From NCBI GenBank assembly GCA_949285935.1, contig CASEAH010000026.1:32258-96257 (forward strand): a stretch of DNA of 64,000 bases. The letters are read 5' to 3'. The notes under the pieces are model-generated. The model searched no databases. It was not told where the DNA came from and saw only the letters and a list, made by a program, of their open reading frames with translations. The position numbers were made by a program, and so were the translations under genes. This stretch comes from an uncultured Oscillospiraceae bacterium. GTDB lineage: Bacteria > Bacillota > Clostridia > Oscillospirales > Ruminococcaceae. Below are positions 27,058-36,814 of this stretch, in pieces. Within the stretch, counting starts at the first letter, position 1; each line of letters opens with the position of its first letter.

Positions 27058-28209
27058 TCACTCCTTTTCAAGGGCCGTTTGACGTGATATGGATAAAATA
27101 ATTCCCATCTGTGCCAGAAGCATGGCCAAAGCCGTTCCGCCATAGGAAAAGAACGGAAGGGGGATACCGGTGTTGGGGATGGTATTGGTAACCACCGCAA
27201 TATTCAGCACTGCCTGAATTCCCACCTGAGCAGTCAACCCCGCAGCCAGGAGGGTGCCGAACCGGTCTCTTGCTTTGATGGCGATGGTAAATCCCCGCCA
27301 TACCAGAAGGACAAACAGGAGAATCACCACCACAGCTCCTACGAAGCCCAGTTCCTCGCATACTACGGAAAAGACAAAGTCATTCTGCGGTTCGGGCAAA
27401 AACAGGTACTTTTGCCGGGAGTTACCGATACCGGCGCCCAGCAGTCCCCCGGAACCGATGGCATACAAAGACTGGATGGTCTGGAAACCGGAAACCTGAG
27501 GGTCAATAAAAGGGTCAATCCATACATTGATGCGGTACATGGCCCGATCCCGTATGGCAGGGATGAGCATAGCTATTCCCGCAAAGGCAGCTCCTCCCAC
27601 TCCCGCCAGAGCAAACCATTTGAGACTGGCGCCTCCGATAAAAATCATGACAGCGCCGATAAGAATGATCAGGACCGTACCGGACAGGTGCGGCTCCATC
27701 AGAAGCAGGACAGCCAGCACTCCCAGAATCATGCCGAAGGGCAGGATCCCGTACCGGAAAGTCTTCATTTTATCATGATTGATGGAAATGATGTGGGCAA
27801 ACAGCAGTACCACCGAAAGCTTTGCAATCTCCGAAGGCTGAAAGGACTGATTGCCGATGAAGATCCACCGTCGGGCATTGTTGACCGCCGGCTGGGTAAA
27901 AACCGCCAGCAGCAGCACCACCGACGCTCCCATGGACAGCCAGGCGAACCGGTGCCAGATATGGTAGTCCCAGGTGGAAAGGATGACCATGGCGATCAGT
28001 CCCAATACGGCAAACACCAGCTGCCGGGTAATAAAATGGAAGCTGTTGTTTTCGTAATAGTAAGCATAAGCATAACTGGCGGAAAACATCATCACCAGCC
28101 CAAAAACCAGCAGCAGCAGGACCAGCACCAGAAAGGTGAGGTCGATGCTGCCTTTGGCCCGCTTAATAGGGATCCTTCCCGTTTTTTTCCCCTCGCTGCG
28201 TCCGGTCAA
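27058..28209 (-). CDS. ftsW: SEDS peptidoglycan polymerase FtsW/SpoVE
   Basis: A 383-residue protein with about ten membrane helices and the SEDS family segments RRWIFIGNQSFQPSE, FVFSVVCEELGF and IPNTGIPLPFFSYGG. SEDS proteins polymerise lipid II with a partner PBP, here probably the PASTA transpeptidase in the same operon. The start is a TTG at 28209 with GGGAGG seven bases upstream; the longer frame overlaps mraY. It directly follows mraY, where murD usually sits. Confidence 0.94.
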   Translation of the reverse strand: MTGRSEGKKTGRIPIKRAKGSIDLTFLVLVLLLLVFGLVMMFSASYAYAYYYENNSFHFITRQLVFAVLGLIAMVILSTWDYHIWHRFAWLSMGASVVLLLAVFTQPAVNNARRWIFIGNQSFQPSEIAKLSVVLLFAHIISINHDKMKTFRYGILPFGMILGVLAVLLLMEPHLSGTVLIILIGAVMIFIGGASLKWFALAGVGGAAFAGIAMLIPAIRDRAMYRINVWIDPFIDPQVSGFQTIQSLYAIGSGGLLGAGIGNSRQKYLFLPEPQNDFVFSVVCEELGFVGAVVVILLFVLLVWRGFTIAIKARDRFGTLLAAGLTAQVGIQAVLNIAVVTNTIPNTGIPLPFFSYGGTALAMLLAQMGIILSISRQTALEKE

Positions 28210-28271
28210 GCCGCCGCCTCCCTTCACTGTTCCGGTGGGGACAGGCGCACCGGCCTGAGACCGGCGCACTG

Positions 28272-29285
28272 TCAAATAAGTACCACTGCCAACACCGCCG
28301 CCGCGGCGCCAACAAAAGTCACAATGGAAAACATCACCACGATCTGCACTTCGGTATATCCGGAAAGCTCAAAGTGATGATGGATGGGGCTCATTTTGAA
28401 GATCCGCTTGCCATGGGTGATCTTGAAATAGGTCATCTGGATCACCACCGAAGCCATTTCCACCACATAGATCACACCGATCAGGAGGATCAGCAGGGGC
28501 ATTCCGGTGCCGAAGCAGAGGGCGATCACCAGTCCTCCCAGGAAAAGGGAGCCCGTATCTCCCATAAAAACCTTGGCGGGATAGAAATTCCAGATCAGGA
28601 AGCCCAGGCATCCGCCTGCCATGGCCGAGGCCATGATCCCCATTTCCCACATACCCAGCAGGGAGGTAATGACCATGTAGGCGATCCCCACCACAAAGGT
28701 AACAGAGGAGAGCAGTCCGTCCAGGCCGTCGGTAAAGTTGACGGCATTGGCCAAAGCCAGCATGGCCAGCAGCGCAAAGGGGTAATACAGCACCCCGATG
28801 TCCAGAGAGCCACCAAAGGGGATCAGAAGCGTGGTGCTTCGGTCGCCGCTTATGTAAAGCAGCGCCAGGTAGCTAATCCCAAAAACCACCTGCAGCAGCA
28901 GCTTCTGCCGGGGGGTGAGGCCCTCGTTCTGCTTGCGGACGATTTTCAGGTAATCATCCACAAATCCGATCAGGCCGTAGGCAAGAGCCAGCATCAGGCC
29001 ATAAAGAAGCCGCGCCTTGATCAATTCGCTGTCCGGCCTGGCGCCCAGGCTGGAGTTGAATTTCAGGATCATATACCCCGCCACTACGGCGATCACAATA
29101 CCAAAAATAAACATCACGCCACCCATGGTGGGGGTTCCCTGTTTATTCTTGTGCCATTTGGGCCCAATTTCCAGAATCGTCTGCCCAAACTTTAATTTTC
29201 TCAAAATCGGCAGCAGCCAGAGACCCGACGCGGAGGTGATCCCAAATGCCAATACCACCGTTGTCACAATCCAGATACCATCCAT
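28272..29285 (-). CDS. mraY: Phospho-N-acetylmuramoyl-pentapeptide transferase
   Basis: A 337-residue membrane enzyme that forms lipid I from UDP-MurNAc-pentapeptide and undecaprenyl phosphate. About ten helices, with the conserved DDYLK, NFTDGLDGL (catalytic Asp) and HHHFELSG near the C-terminus. ATG at 29285 is preferred for its GTAGGA site. It lies between murF and ftsW. Confidence 0.97.
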   Translation of the reverse strand: MDGIWIVTTVVLAFGITSASGLWLLPILRKLKFGQTILEIGPKWHKNKQGTPTMGGVMFIFGIVIAVVAGYMILKFNSSLGARPDSELIKARLLYGLMLALAYGLIGFVDDYLKIVRKQNEGLTPRQKLLLQVVFGISYLALLYISGDRSTTLLIPFGGSLDIGVLYYPFALLAMLALANAVNFTDGLDGLLSSVTFVVGIAYMVITSLLGMWEMGIMASAMAGGCLGFLIWNFYPAKVFMGDTGSLFLGGLVIALCFGTGMPLLILLIGVIYVVEMASVVIQMTYFKITHGKRIFKMSPIHHHFELSGYTEVQIVVMFSIVTFVGAAAAVLAVVLI

Positions 29286-29368
29286 ATTCCTACATCCCAT
29301 CCGCCGGTGTCCGGCTTCTAATCATACGGCTCCGGGGTTCAAAAAGCAGTCGAAACCCGGTGCCTGGG

Positions 29369-30763
29369 TCAAATTTTACCTGATGCGCCTGATTCTGCCG
29401 GCGCGCCAAGGGTGTGATACAGCTGCTGAATCACTTCCTCCAGCTTCATTCCCCGGCTGGCTTTGAACCAGACCAAATCCCCCGGTTCCAGGGCTTCTCC
29501 CACGGCCCGGGCCAGTTCTTCCTTCTTTTCAAAATAGCGGACCCGTTCCATTCCGGCTTCCCGAGCGCCCGCAGCGTACTCCCGGGCCTGGTCTCCCCAA
29601 GCCATCAGCAGGTCCACCCCCGACCGCGCCGCCAGCCGCCCTGTTTGGCGATGGCTCTCCCGGGAAACGGCCCCCAGTTCCAGCATATCAGAAAGCACCA
29701 GGACCCTTTTCCCACGGCAGGGGAAGGTCCCCATGGTTCTGATGGCAGCCGCCATGGAGTCCGGGCTGGCATTGTAGCAGTCCTCCACTACGGTAATACC
29801 GCCGGCCTCCACCACCTTCTGGCGCATTCCCGAAGGACGGTAGTTTTCCAGCGCCTCCACAGCCGCCTCCGGCGAGATGCCCCAGGAAACGCCAATGGCG
29901 AAAGCCGCCAGGGCATTGCATACCAGATGTTCTCCGCAGCCTGGTACAGCAGCGGCATACTCTTTTCCCTGCCACTGGATCATAAACTCCGTGCGGGCAG
30001 GGGTACTGTTCATGATTTGCCCACGCACCTGGCAGCAGGGGTCGTGGATCCCGTAAAAGACCACGTTGAGCCGGGGAATCCGCACCTGGCGCAGCAGGTC
30101 GTTATCACCGCACAGCAGCAGCATGGCTCCATCCGGCAGACACTCCGCCAGCTCCAGCTTGGCCCGGAGGATATTTTCCCGGGAGCCCAGCAGTTCCATG
30201 TGGGATACGCCGATGTTGGTAATGACTCCCACCTGGGGACGGGCGGCCATGGCCAGATCCCGGATCTCTCCAAACCCGGACATCCCCATTTCAATAACCG
30301 CAGCCTGGGTTTCAGCCCCAATGGAAAGGATGGTGCGGGGAGCGCCGATTTCATTGTTTTGATTTCCAATGGTCTTGATGGTACGGAACCCCGCCTCCAG
30401 GACCGCCGCAATCATATCTTTGGTTGTGGTCTTCCCCACGCTTCCGGTGACCCCGACCACCCGCAGATCAAACAGGCTCCGGTACCAGGCGGCAATGTCC
30501 AAAAGTCCCCGGAGTGTGTCAGGTATCCGCAGTACGCGATCAGAGGGCCAGGGGCCTTCCTGGCTGGCCAGGACGCATTCCGCTCCCCGCTCCAGCGCCT
30601 TTTCTATGAACGTATGTCCGTCAAACCGCTCTCCCCGGATGGCCACAAACAGGCTGCCGGGGCCTGCCTCCCGGGAGTCGGTGCAAATTTCCCGTATCTC
30701 ACCTTCCCGGGGGCATGGGATCCCCAATGCCCCGGCAAGCTGACTGATTTTTATCGCTTCCAC
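29369..30763 (-). CDS. murF: UDP-MurNAc-tripeptide:D-Ala-D-Ala ligase
   Basis: A 464-residue Mur ligase adding D-Ala-D-Ala to complete the pentapeptide. It shows GVTGSVGKTTTKD (P-loop), the Mg-binding GNQNNEIGAPRT region and DCYNASPDSM in the C-terminal domain. The start is GTG at 30763 with AGGGTGG upstream. It follows murE by 27 bases. B. subtilis keeps murF outside this cluster, so the order here is the Clostridia form. Confidence 0.96.
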   Translation of the reverse strand: MEAIKISQLAGALGIPCPREGEIREICTDSREAGPGSLFVAIRGERFDGHTFIEKALERGAECVLASQEGPWPSDRVLRIPDTLRGLLDIAAWYRSLFDLRVVGVTGSVGKTTTKDMIAAVLEAGFRTIKTIGNQNNEIGAPRTILSIGAETQAAVIEMGMSGFGEIRDLAMAARPQVGVITNIGVSHMELLGSRENILRAKLELAECLPDGAMLLLCGDNDLLRQVRIPRLNVVFYGIHDPCCQVRGQIMNSTPARTEFMIQWQGKEYAAAVPGCGEHLVCNALAAFAIGVSWGISPEAAVEALENYRPSGMRQKVVEAGGITVVEDCYNASPDSMAAAIRTMGTFPCRGKRVLVLSDMLELGAVSRESHRQTGRLAARSGVDLLMAWGDQAREYAAGAREAGMERVRYFEKKEELARAVGEALEPGDLVWFKASRGMKLEEVIQQLYHTLGAPAESGASGKI

Positions 30764-30790
30764 TTGGTTCGACCCACCCTAAGCTGAATT

Positions 30791-32248
30791 TTATGGTTTC
30801 CGGTGTTTACGCTTTTCCAGCAGCTCCCGGACCACTACTTTTTCATCAAAATAAATGGTCTCATCATGGAGCACCTGGTAATCCTCGTGGCCCTTCCCTG
30901 CCAGAAGGAGGATATCTCCCGGCCGGGCGTTGTCCAGTGCCCAGGAAATGGCCTCGTACCGGTCCGGAATGATCCGGTAGGGAGTGTCATACCGGTCCAG
31001 ACCCGGCTTTGCGTCGTTGATGATACGGATCGGGTCCTCATCCCGGGGATTGTCGGAGGTAAGGATCACAAAATCCGAATATTTGGCTGCCATTTCTCCC
31101 ATCTGGGCCCGTTTGGTGCGGTCCCGGTTCCCGGCGCAGCCAAAGAGGGTCACCACCCTGCCCGTGGCATATTCTTTCAGGGCGCTGATCATTTTTTCCA
31201 GGCCATCGGCCGTATGGGCATAATCCCGGATAATCGTATAGCCTTCATCACAGGGAAGGACCTCTGCTCTTCCGGCCACACCGGGACAGTCCCGGAGGCC
31301 TTTGGCGATCTCCGCAGTAGAAAGCCCCAGCAGCAGGCACGCCCCCGCCGCCCCCATGGCGTTGGAAACAGAAAACCGTCCCGGCTGTCCGATGCGGATG
31401 CGCTCGATCATATTCTTCCCCACCAGGATAAAACTGGTGCCCCGGGCATCAAAGGTAATATTTTTTGCGGTAAGGTCTGCGTCGTTGCGGTCCAGGGAAA
31501 CGGTCAGGGCCTTATCCCCCAATTCTTCCGCCAGCTGGCAGCCATGGGGGTCATCCACATTGATTACCGCCCGACGGCTCATGGAAAACAGGCGTTTTTT
31601 GGCGGCAAAATAGTTTTCCATGGTTTTATGATAATCCAAATGATCCTGGGTCAGGTTGGTAAAGATCCCCACTTCAAACTCGCATCCGTCCAGCCGGTGC
31701 TGATCCAGCGCGTGGGAGGATACCTCCATCACCACATACTCACATCCTGCTTCCGCCATTCTGTCCAGCATGGCATGAAGCTGATAAGGATCGGGAGTCG
31801 TATACTTGGCGGGCAGCTCCATGTCCAGGATCTCGTTGTGAATGGTTCCCATAAGTCCTACCTTCCGTCCCGCAGCCTGCAGGATGCTTTTAAGGAGGAA
31901 GGTTGTGGTGGTTTTGCCGTTGGTACCGGTGGTGCCGATGAGCTTGAGACGCCGGGATGGATTGTTAAAATGATTGGCGCACAGAATGGCATAGGCGCTG
32001 CGGCTGTTTTCTACCAGAATCTGACAGGGCAGCCCCACGTCCCGTTCCGCCACCACGGCAGCCGCACCGTGAGCGGCCGCCTGGGCAGCAGCGTCATGGC
32101 CGTCAAATTTTCCGCCTTTGATGCAGACAAAAATGCAGCCCTTTTTGATCTGCCGGGAATCGTTGGTCACCCCTGTAATGGTGATTTGGTCCAGGCCGGT
32201 AAGGTCCGTGGTGTAAGAAATGTCTTTTAAATATTCTTGCAATGTCAT
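30791..32248 (-). CDS. murE: UDP-MurNAc-L-Ala-D-Glu:meso-diaminopimelate ligase
   Basis: A 485-residue Mur ligase adding the third stem-peptide residue. P-loop GTTGTNGKTTTT lies at residues 105-116 and DNPR at 399-402; DNPR is the known marker for meso-diaminopimelate rather than lysine, so the organism should have DAP-type peptidoglycan. The carbamylated-lysine region (DYHKTMENYFAAKKRLF) is normal. It has its own promoter in the 171-base gap from the PBP gene. Confidence 0.96.
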   Translation of the reverse strand: MTLQEYLKDISYTTDLTGLDQITITGVTNDSRQIKKGCIFVCIKGGKFDGHDAAAQAAAHGAAAVVAERDVGLPCQILVENSRSAYAILCANHFNNPSRRLKLIGTTGTNGKTTTTFLLKSILQAAGRKVGLMGTIHNEILDMELPAKYTTPDPYQLHAMLDRMAEAGCEYVVMEVSSHALDQHRLDGCEFEVGIFTNLTQDHLDYHKTMENYFAAKKRLFSMSRRAVINVDDPHGCQLAEELGDKALTVSLDRNDADLTAKNITFDARGTSFILVGKNMIERIRIGQPGRFSVSNAMGAAGACLLLGLSTAEIAKGLRDCPGVAGRAEVLPCDEGYTIIRDYAHTADGLEKMISALKEYATGRVVTLFGCAGNRDRTKRAQMGEMAAKYSDFVILTSDNPRDEDPIRIINDAKPGLDRYDTPYRIIPDRYEAISWALDNARPGDILLLAGKGHEDYQVLHDETIYFDEKVVVRELLEKRKHRKP

Positions 32249-32328
32249 AGCCGGACACCATTCCCTTTCCTGGTTATATTTTGAGGGAGCGGAACGCCGC
32301 TCCGGGGCGCTGGGAAAGCGCCGGGGAT

Positions 32329-32357
32329 ATTATAGCACAAACGAAGGAGTTTGAAAA
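32329..32357 (-). promoter_or_regulatory. Internal promoter before murE
   Basis: TTTTCA (32357-32352), 17 bases, TATAAT (32334-32329). Two GC hairpins lie between it and murE (CGCT..AGCG, and GGAGCGG-cgtt-CCGCTCC) and may affect the leader. Confidence 0.6.
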
Positions 32358-32419
32358 ATCAGCCCTCTGTCGTTCTATTATGATTCCAAAGAACTTCCAT
32401 ATTCTTCTCCAGGCGTGGT

Positions 32420-34666
32420 TCAGTAAATATTCTGAATGGAGGTATCGGCGAAATCTACCGTAATCACCGTTCCCCGCATCACCTCGGTGCCTGGTTCAAT
32501 GGATTGCTTGGCGGCAACGGCGTTGGCATTATCTGTTCCCACACCTGTCACCTTGATGTTCAGGCCGGCGTTCAGGATCATTTTGTTGGCTGCCAGTCCG
32601 GTCTTTCCCACCACGTCAGGAACAGTTACCTTCTCCTGTTCCGATTCCTCGTCGGTAAACAGGATGACCGTGCTGCCCTGGGGCACCGAAGAGCCGGGGG
32701 CAGGCATTTGGGAAAGGACCCGTCCGCCGCCACCCATGATCTTGGCATTGAGGTTTTTGAGAGCAATGCTCCCCTGTACATCATGAGGGGCGCTGCCCAC
32801 ATAGTTGCCCACCGTTACATCGGCGTTTTTCAGCTCCTGTTCCGTGTAGACCTTTTCCACCCCCAGGTAGGGCAGGATATCGGCAAAGATCGCCCCTACC
32901 ACCGGTGCGGCAATGGTGGAACCATAGGCATTGGTAAGGGAAGGCTCATCCAGCAGGACCAGTACCGCGTACTGGGGATCATCCATGGGTGCTACGCCTA
33001 CAAAGGACAGAATATTTTCGTCCTCACCCGTCTGGAACTTCAGGTCCAGCTTCTCGGAGGTACCGGTCTTGCCTCCGATGCGGTAGCCGGGGATATAGGC
33101 ATTTTTACCGGAACCCTGGGTGACCACGCTTTCCAGCATCTGGCACACGATGCGGGACGTTTCCTCCGAAATCACCTGCCGTTTCATATTGGGCTGGGTG
33201 GTGGAAATAATGTTTCCATCCGGATCCAGCACCTGTTTGACCAGATATGGCTCGTACAGGTATCCCCCATTGACCGCAGCCGCCACCGCGGTGATCATCT
33301 GAATGGGAGTCACCTTGATGGTCTGGCCGAAGGCAGAAGTAGCCAGATAACCCTCCGAAAGCTTTTCCAGCTGCTCCAGGGAATGGTGGATTCCGTTGGC
33401 CTCACCGGGCAGGTCGATACCGGTGGGTTCTGCCATTCCAAAACTGTCGTAATAGTTATAGAAATTTTGCGGACCAATGGCTTCGCCGATCATCATGAAG
33501 GCGGGGTTACAGGAATTCTGCACCGTCTGCTCCAGGGTTTGCAGGCCATGCCCCCCGGCCTTCCAGCAGTGCTTTTTTACACCGCCCACCACATAATAGC
33601 CGGGATCATTGTATGTATGGTTGACGTCGGTAGCTCCCGTCTCCAGGCCGGTCGCCAGAGTAAAGATCTTGAAAACCGATCCCGGCTCATAAGGCTCGGA
33701 TACGCACTTGTTGTTCCACTGCAGGAACTGCGCCTCCTCCTTGGCCTTGCGGTAGGCAGCCTCTTCCTCTTCGGTCCCCCGGGGCAAAGCTTCCACTGCC
33801 TCCCGTGTCGCTGTATCCGCAATGGTAAGGGGATCGTTGGGATCAAAATCCGGCATGGTGGTCATTCCCAGAATCGCACCGGTTTTGACATCCATTACAA
33901 TGCCCGCCGCGCGGTTTTTTACCCCATGCTCAATTACTGCGGTACGCACATGCTTATCCAGCATATGCTGTACCGTTTCGTCAATGGTAAGTACGATGCT
34001 GTTGCCGTCCTGCGCCTCGTACATATCGGTGTATTCCAGGGGCATATCGGTCCCCTGGGCATTCTTGGCAGAAACCATCTTGCCGGGAGTACCGCTGAGG
34101 ATATTGTTATAATAGGCTTCCAGGCCATAGGATCCCTGATTTTCGTCATTGACGAACCCCAGCACCGTGGAAGCCATGGTGCCGTAAGGATAATACCGTT
34201 TGCTGTCCTCCACCAGGTAGACGCCGTTGATCTTGTTCTCACTGGCAAAGGCAAGAACCTGATCGGCCACTTCCTTTTCCACCTTTTTCTTTACAATCTG
34301 GTGGTAGTTTTTTTTGTTTTTGGCTTTTTCAATGACAAAATCCCGGTCAACATCCAGGATCTCTTCCAGGCCGTCCGCCAAAATCTCCGCCTGCTCATCC
34401 GTAATATCAGCCGGGGAGAATACCACTGTCCACACAGTGGCGGAAACCGCCAGCTTCTTCATGTTGGTATCGTAAATGGTACCCCGGTTGGCTGTAATGG
34501 CGGTGGTCCGAAGCTGCTGGGAGATGGCCTTTTGCTGGTAAAAATCCCCCTGCACGATCTGGATCTTATAAAGGCTGTGGATCACGGCCCCAAACCCCAC
34601 TACGGTCAGGATGACCGCCGCTGCCAGCAGGCGGATACGCATACTGTTTTCCGGCAATTTGGACAT
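32420..34666 (-). CDS. Class B penicillin-binding protein with PASTA domains (SpoVD/PBP2 type)
   Basis: A 748-residue transpeptidase that cross-links septal or spore peptidoglycan. It has one N-terminal membrane helix (about 13-32), a dimerisation domain to about 220, and a transpeptidase domain with S330-VF-K333, the S385-C-N387 motif and K533-TGT. Two PASTA repeats follow (about 635-745), the second beginning VTVPDVVGKTGL. PASTA domains are typical of SpoVD and of PBP2x-like division PBPs. The lone class B PBP of this cluster may serve vegetative division as well as sporulation. Confidence 0.94.
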   Translation of the reverse strand: MSKLPENSMRIRLLAAAVILTVVGFGAVIHSLYKIQIVQGDFYQQKAISQQLRTTAITANRGTIYDTNMKKLAVSATVWTVVFSPADITDEQAEILADGLEEILDVDRDFVIEKAKNKKNYHQIVKKKVEKEVADQVLAFASENKINGVYLVEDSKRYYPYGTMASTVLGFVNDENQGSYGLEAYYNNILSGTPGKMVSAKNAQGTDMPLEYTDMYEAQDGNSIVLTIDETVQHMLDKHVRTAVIEHGVKNRAAGIVMDVKTGAILGMTTMPDFDPNDPLTIADTATREAVEALPRGTEEEEAAYRKAKEEAQFLQWNNKCVSEPYEPGSVFKIFTLATGLETGATDVNHTYNDPGYYVVGGVKKHCWKAGGHGLQTLEQTVQNSCNPAFMMIGEAIGPQNFYNYYDSFGMAEPTGIDLPGEANGIHHSLEQLEKLSEGYLATSAFGQTIKVTPIQMITAVAAAVNGGYLYEPYLVKQVLDPDGNIISTTQPNMKRQVISEETSRIVCQMLESVVTQGSGKNAYIPGYRIGGKTGTSEKLDLKFQTGEDENILSFVGVAPMDDPQYAVLVLLDEPSLTNAYGSTIAAPVVGAIFADILPYLGVEKVYTEQELKNADVTVGNYVGSAPHDVQGSIALKNLNAKIMGGGGRVLSQMPAPGSSVPQGSTVILFTDEESEQEKVTVPDVVGKTGLAANKMILNAGLNIKVTGVGTDNANAVAAKQSIEPGTEVMRGTVITVDFADTSIQNIY

Positions 34667-34784
34667 CAGTCCGGCGCCTCCTTTCGACTGTTTCCCCGGG
34701 CGCCCCCAAAAAGTGCCCTAACAGAAAACTAAGAGCTAAGAATCATCCTCTTACCTCTCAGTCCCCTCATCATCACATTATATT

Positions 34785-35288
34785 TTACCCAACATTCAGG
34801 TATTCCACAACCTCCTGCAGCCATTTGATCAGCTGCTGCTCAGGCGACCTGTCCGGCGCCTTATCCGTCTTTTCAATCCTGTCATGTTCGCTCAGCTGCA
34901 CATACGTGACCTGGTACTGGTCCAGCTTGCCCATTCCCAGATTGTTGGTGGCATATTGTTCCACCGCCTTAATGGACGTGGCGCTCTCCAGCTTGGATTC
35001 CAGCAGTACCGTTTCGCTCTTCAGCAGTTCCAGCTCCGCGTTGCCCTGGCTCAGCTGGTCCCCCAGCTCGATCATCACCACATTGGTGTAGATGGAAAGA
35101 GAAACCAGCGCCACCGTCAGCGCAATGCAGCACGCCATCATAAAAGGGGAAACCCGGCGCTGGGGACGGCTGGTGCGTACAGTAAGCGTGGGCCTCTGGT
35201 GTACCTCGGCTTCCTCATATCGGCTCAAATCATAGAGCCGGGCCTGGTTCTGATTCAAATCCAGTTTTTCGGCGGCATTGCTTTGCAT
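34785..35288 (-). CDS. ftsL: FtsL-like division protein
   Basis: A 167-residue bitopic protein: cytoplasmic tail with basic VRTSRPQRR, one helix at about residues 53-73, then a leucine-rich coiled coil (LGDQLSQGNAELELLKSET) and a final acidic/basic tail. Sequence conservation is low, as usual for FtsL; the call rests on position between rsmH and the PBP gene and on topology. The start at 35288 has AAAGGAG upstream. It would form the FtsQLB complex with FtsQ. Confidence 0.8.
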   Translation of the reverse strand: MQSNAAEKLDLNQNQARLYDLSRYEEAEVHQRPTLTVRTSRPQRRVSPFMMACCIALTVALVSLSIYTNVVMIELGDQLSQGNAELELLKSETVLLESKLESATSIKAVEQYATNNLGMGKLDQYQVTYVQLSEHDRIEKTDKAPDRSPEQQLIKWLQEVVEYLNVG

Positions 35289-35360
35289 AATGGGCGTGCT
35301 CCTTTCCCTTGTGGGTTCTATCATTCGGCGCGTCGCCTGCGGGCGGCGCCCACAGGGAAA

Positions 35361-36290
35361 TTACAGCTTTTCCAGTACCCGCAGCTTGGCCGAGCGGCTG
35401 CGGCTGTTTATCTCCTGCTCCTCCGGAGAAGCCTCAATGGGTTTGCGGTTCACCAGCTTTGCCTTCGGCTTGTTGCCGCAGACGCAAACCGGAAAATCAG
35501 GTGGGCAGGTACAGCCCCTGCACAGGGCTGCAAATTTTTGTTTGACCATCCGGTCCTCCAGCGAATGGAAGGTGATAATGGCGAACCGCCCTCCTGGGGC
35601 CAGTCTGTCAAAGGCGCTGTCCAGGCATCGTGACAGGTTGTCCAGTTCGCTGTTGACCGCAATGCGGATGGCCTGGAAGGTTCTTTTGGCGGGATGTCCT
35701 CCCTCGTATCTGGCCCCCGGCGGAATCGCCTGCCGGATCAGCTCCACCAGTTGTCCGGTTGTTTCCACCGGTGCCTGCTGGCGGGCATAGTTGATTTTTT
35801 TTGCAATGGCGAGGGCGTATTTTTCTTCTCCAAACTCCCGGATGATCCGCGCAAGGGAACTGACATCATAGCCATTCACAATATCGTAGGCGCTGGTCCC
35901 CTTTTGGGTCATCCGCATATCCAGCGGCGCGTCGCTCATATAGGAGAAGCCCCGCTCCGGTGTATCCAGCTGATAGGAGGACACCCCCAGATCCAGAAGG
36001 ATCCCATCCACATACTGGATTCCCAGACGGTCCAGCACCGCAGGGATCTCGGCAAAGTCACTCTCCACCACCTGTGCCCACGGGTACGGCTCCAGCCTTT
36101 TGGAGGCGGCGGCAACCGCATCAGGATCCTTATCCAGGGAAATCAGACGCCCCCCCTGAAGCAGCTGAGCGGCGATTCTGCTGGAATGGCCCCCGCCTCC
36201 CGCGGTGCCATCCACATAAATTCCATCCGGCCGGATCTTCAGCCCTTCCATACATTCTTCCAGAAGCACTGGAACGTGATGGAATTCCAT
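35361..36290 (-). CDS. rsmH: 16S rRNA m4C1402 methyltransferase
   Basis: A 309-residue class I methyltransferase. N-terminal HVPVLLEECMEGL and VDGTAGGGGHS (SAM loop), ILLDLGVSSYQLD and SFHSLEDRMVK are all family marks. It modifies C1402 in the ribosomal P site. A Cys-rich strip (CRGCTCPPDFPVCVCG) near the C-terminus is also typical of RsmH. Second gene of the cluster, 37 bases after mraZ. Confidence 0.97.
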   Translation of the reverse strand: MEFHHVPVLLEECMEGLKIRPDGIYVDGTAGGGGHSSRIAAQLLQGGRLISLDKDPDAVAAASKRLEPYPWAQVVESDFAEIPAVLDRLGIQYVDGILLDLGVSSYQLDTPERGFSYMSDAPLDMRMTQKGTSAYDIVNGYDVSSLARIIREFGEEKYALAIAKKINYARQQAPVETTGQLVELIRQAIPPGARYEGGHPAKRTFQAIRIAVNSELDNLSRCLDSAFDRLAPGGRFAIITFHSLEDRMVKQKFAALCRGCTCPPDFPVCVCGNKPKAKLVNRKPIEASPEEQEINSRSRSAKLRVLEKL

Positions 36291-36327
36291 AGTCGCTCAC
36301 CTCTTCTCCATCGGAGCTTGTCCGCAA

Positions 36328-36750
36328 TTAAAAGTCCTGCATCTCATCAATGGCTTCCGCCATCATTTCAGCGGTGAGGCTGTCCGTGCAGGCCTGCCAT
36401 CTGGCCTTGTCCCAAATTTCGGCCCGTTCCGAAGCGCCGGTGACGATCACGTCTTTTTCCAGATGCGCGTATTCCCTCAGATGTCCGGGGATTACCACAC
36501 GCCCCTGCTTGTCCGGCTCCACCTCCACGGCGCTGGCAAAAAAGAACCTTTGCAGGAACCTGGCTTTGGAGACTGGCTGGCGGTTGATCTTTTCCTCCAG
36601 GTGCTTCCACTGTTCAAAGGAATAAACTGCCAGACATTCATCCAACCCTTTGGTGACAATGAACCTTTCCCCCAAGTCTTCCCGGAGGCGTGCGGGAAAA
36701 TTCAGCCGGCCTTTTGCGTCAATGCTGTGTTCAAATTGACCCAGAAGCAT
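36328..36750 (-). CDS. mraZ: Transcriptional regulator MraZ
   Basis: A 140-residue protein with two SpoVT/AbrB-like halves, each with a DxxGR motif (DAKGRLNFPARLRE and DKQGRVVIPGHLRE). MraZ binds direct repeats in front of its own operon and represses it. ATG at 36750 follows GAAAGGAGG. Three matching repeats lie just upstream. Confidence 0.97.
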   Translation of the reverse strand: MLLGQFEHSIDAKGRLNFPARLREDLGERFIVTKGLDECLAVYSFEQWKHLEEKINRQPVSKARFLQRFFFASAVEVEPDKQGRVVIPGHLREYAHLEKDVIVTGASERAEIWDKARWQACTDSLTAEMMAEAIDEMQDF

Positions 36751-36776
36751 TTTCCCGCCTCCTTTCTCAGGGGTAA

Positions 36777-36804
36777 TTAACCACTATTCACCACTTTTAA
36801 CCAC
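36777..36804 (-). promoter_or_regulatory. MraZ box: three GTGG repeats at 10-bp spacing
   Basis: On the plus strand TTAACCAC, TTCACCAC and TTAACCAC begin at 36777, 36787 and 36797, exactly one helical turn apart, between the promoter and mraZ. This matches the known mode of MraZ binding to spaced direct repeats. Confidence 0.8.
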
Positions 36805-36814
36805 CAGTGCTTAA

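Noticed and set aside
32504-34732. 742-codon plus-strand frame opposite the PASTA transpeptidase
   Set aside because: Antisense shadow; the minus strand carries SxxK, SxN and KTG motifs in order.
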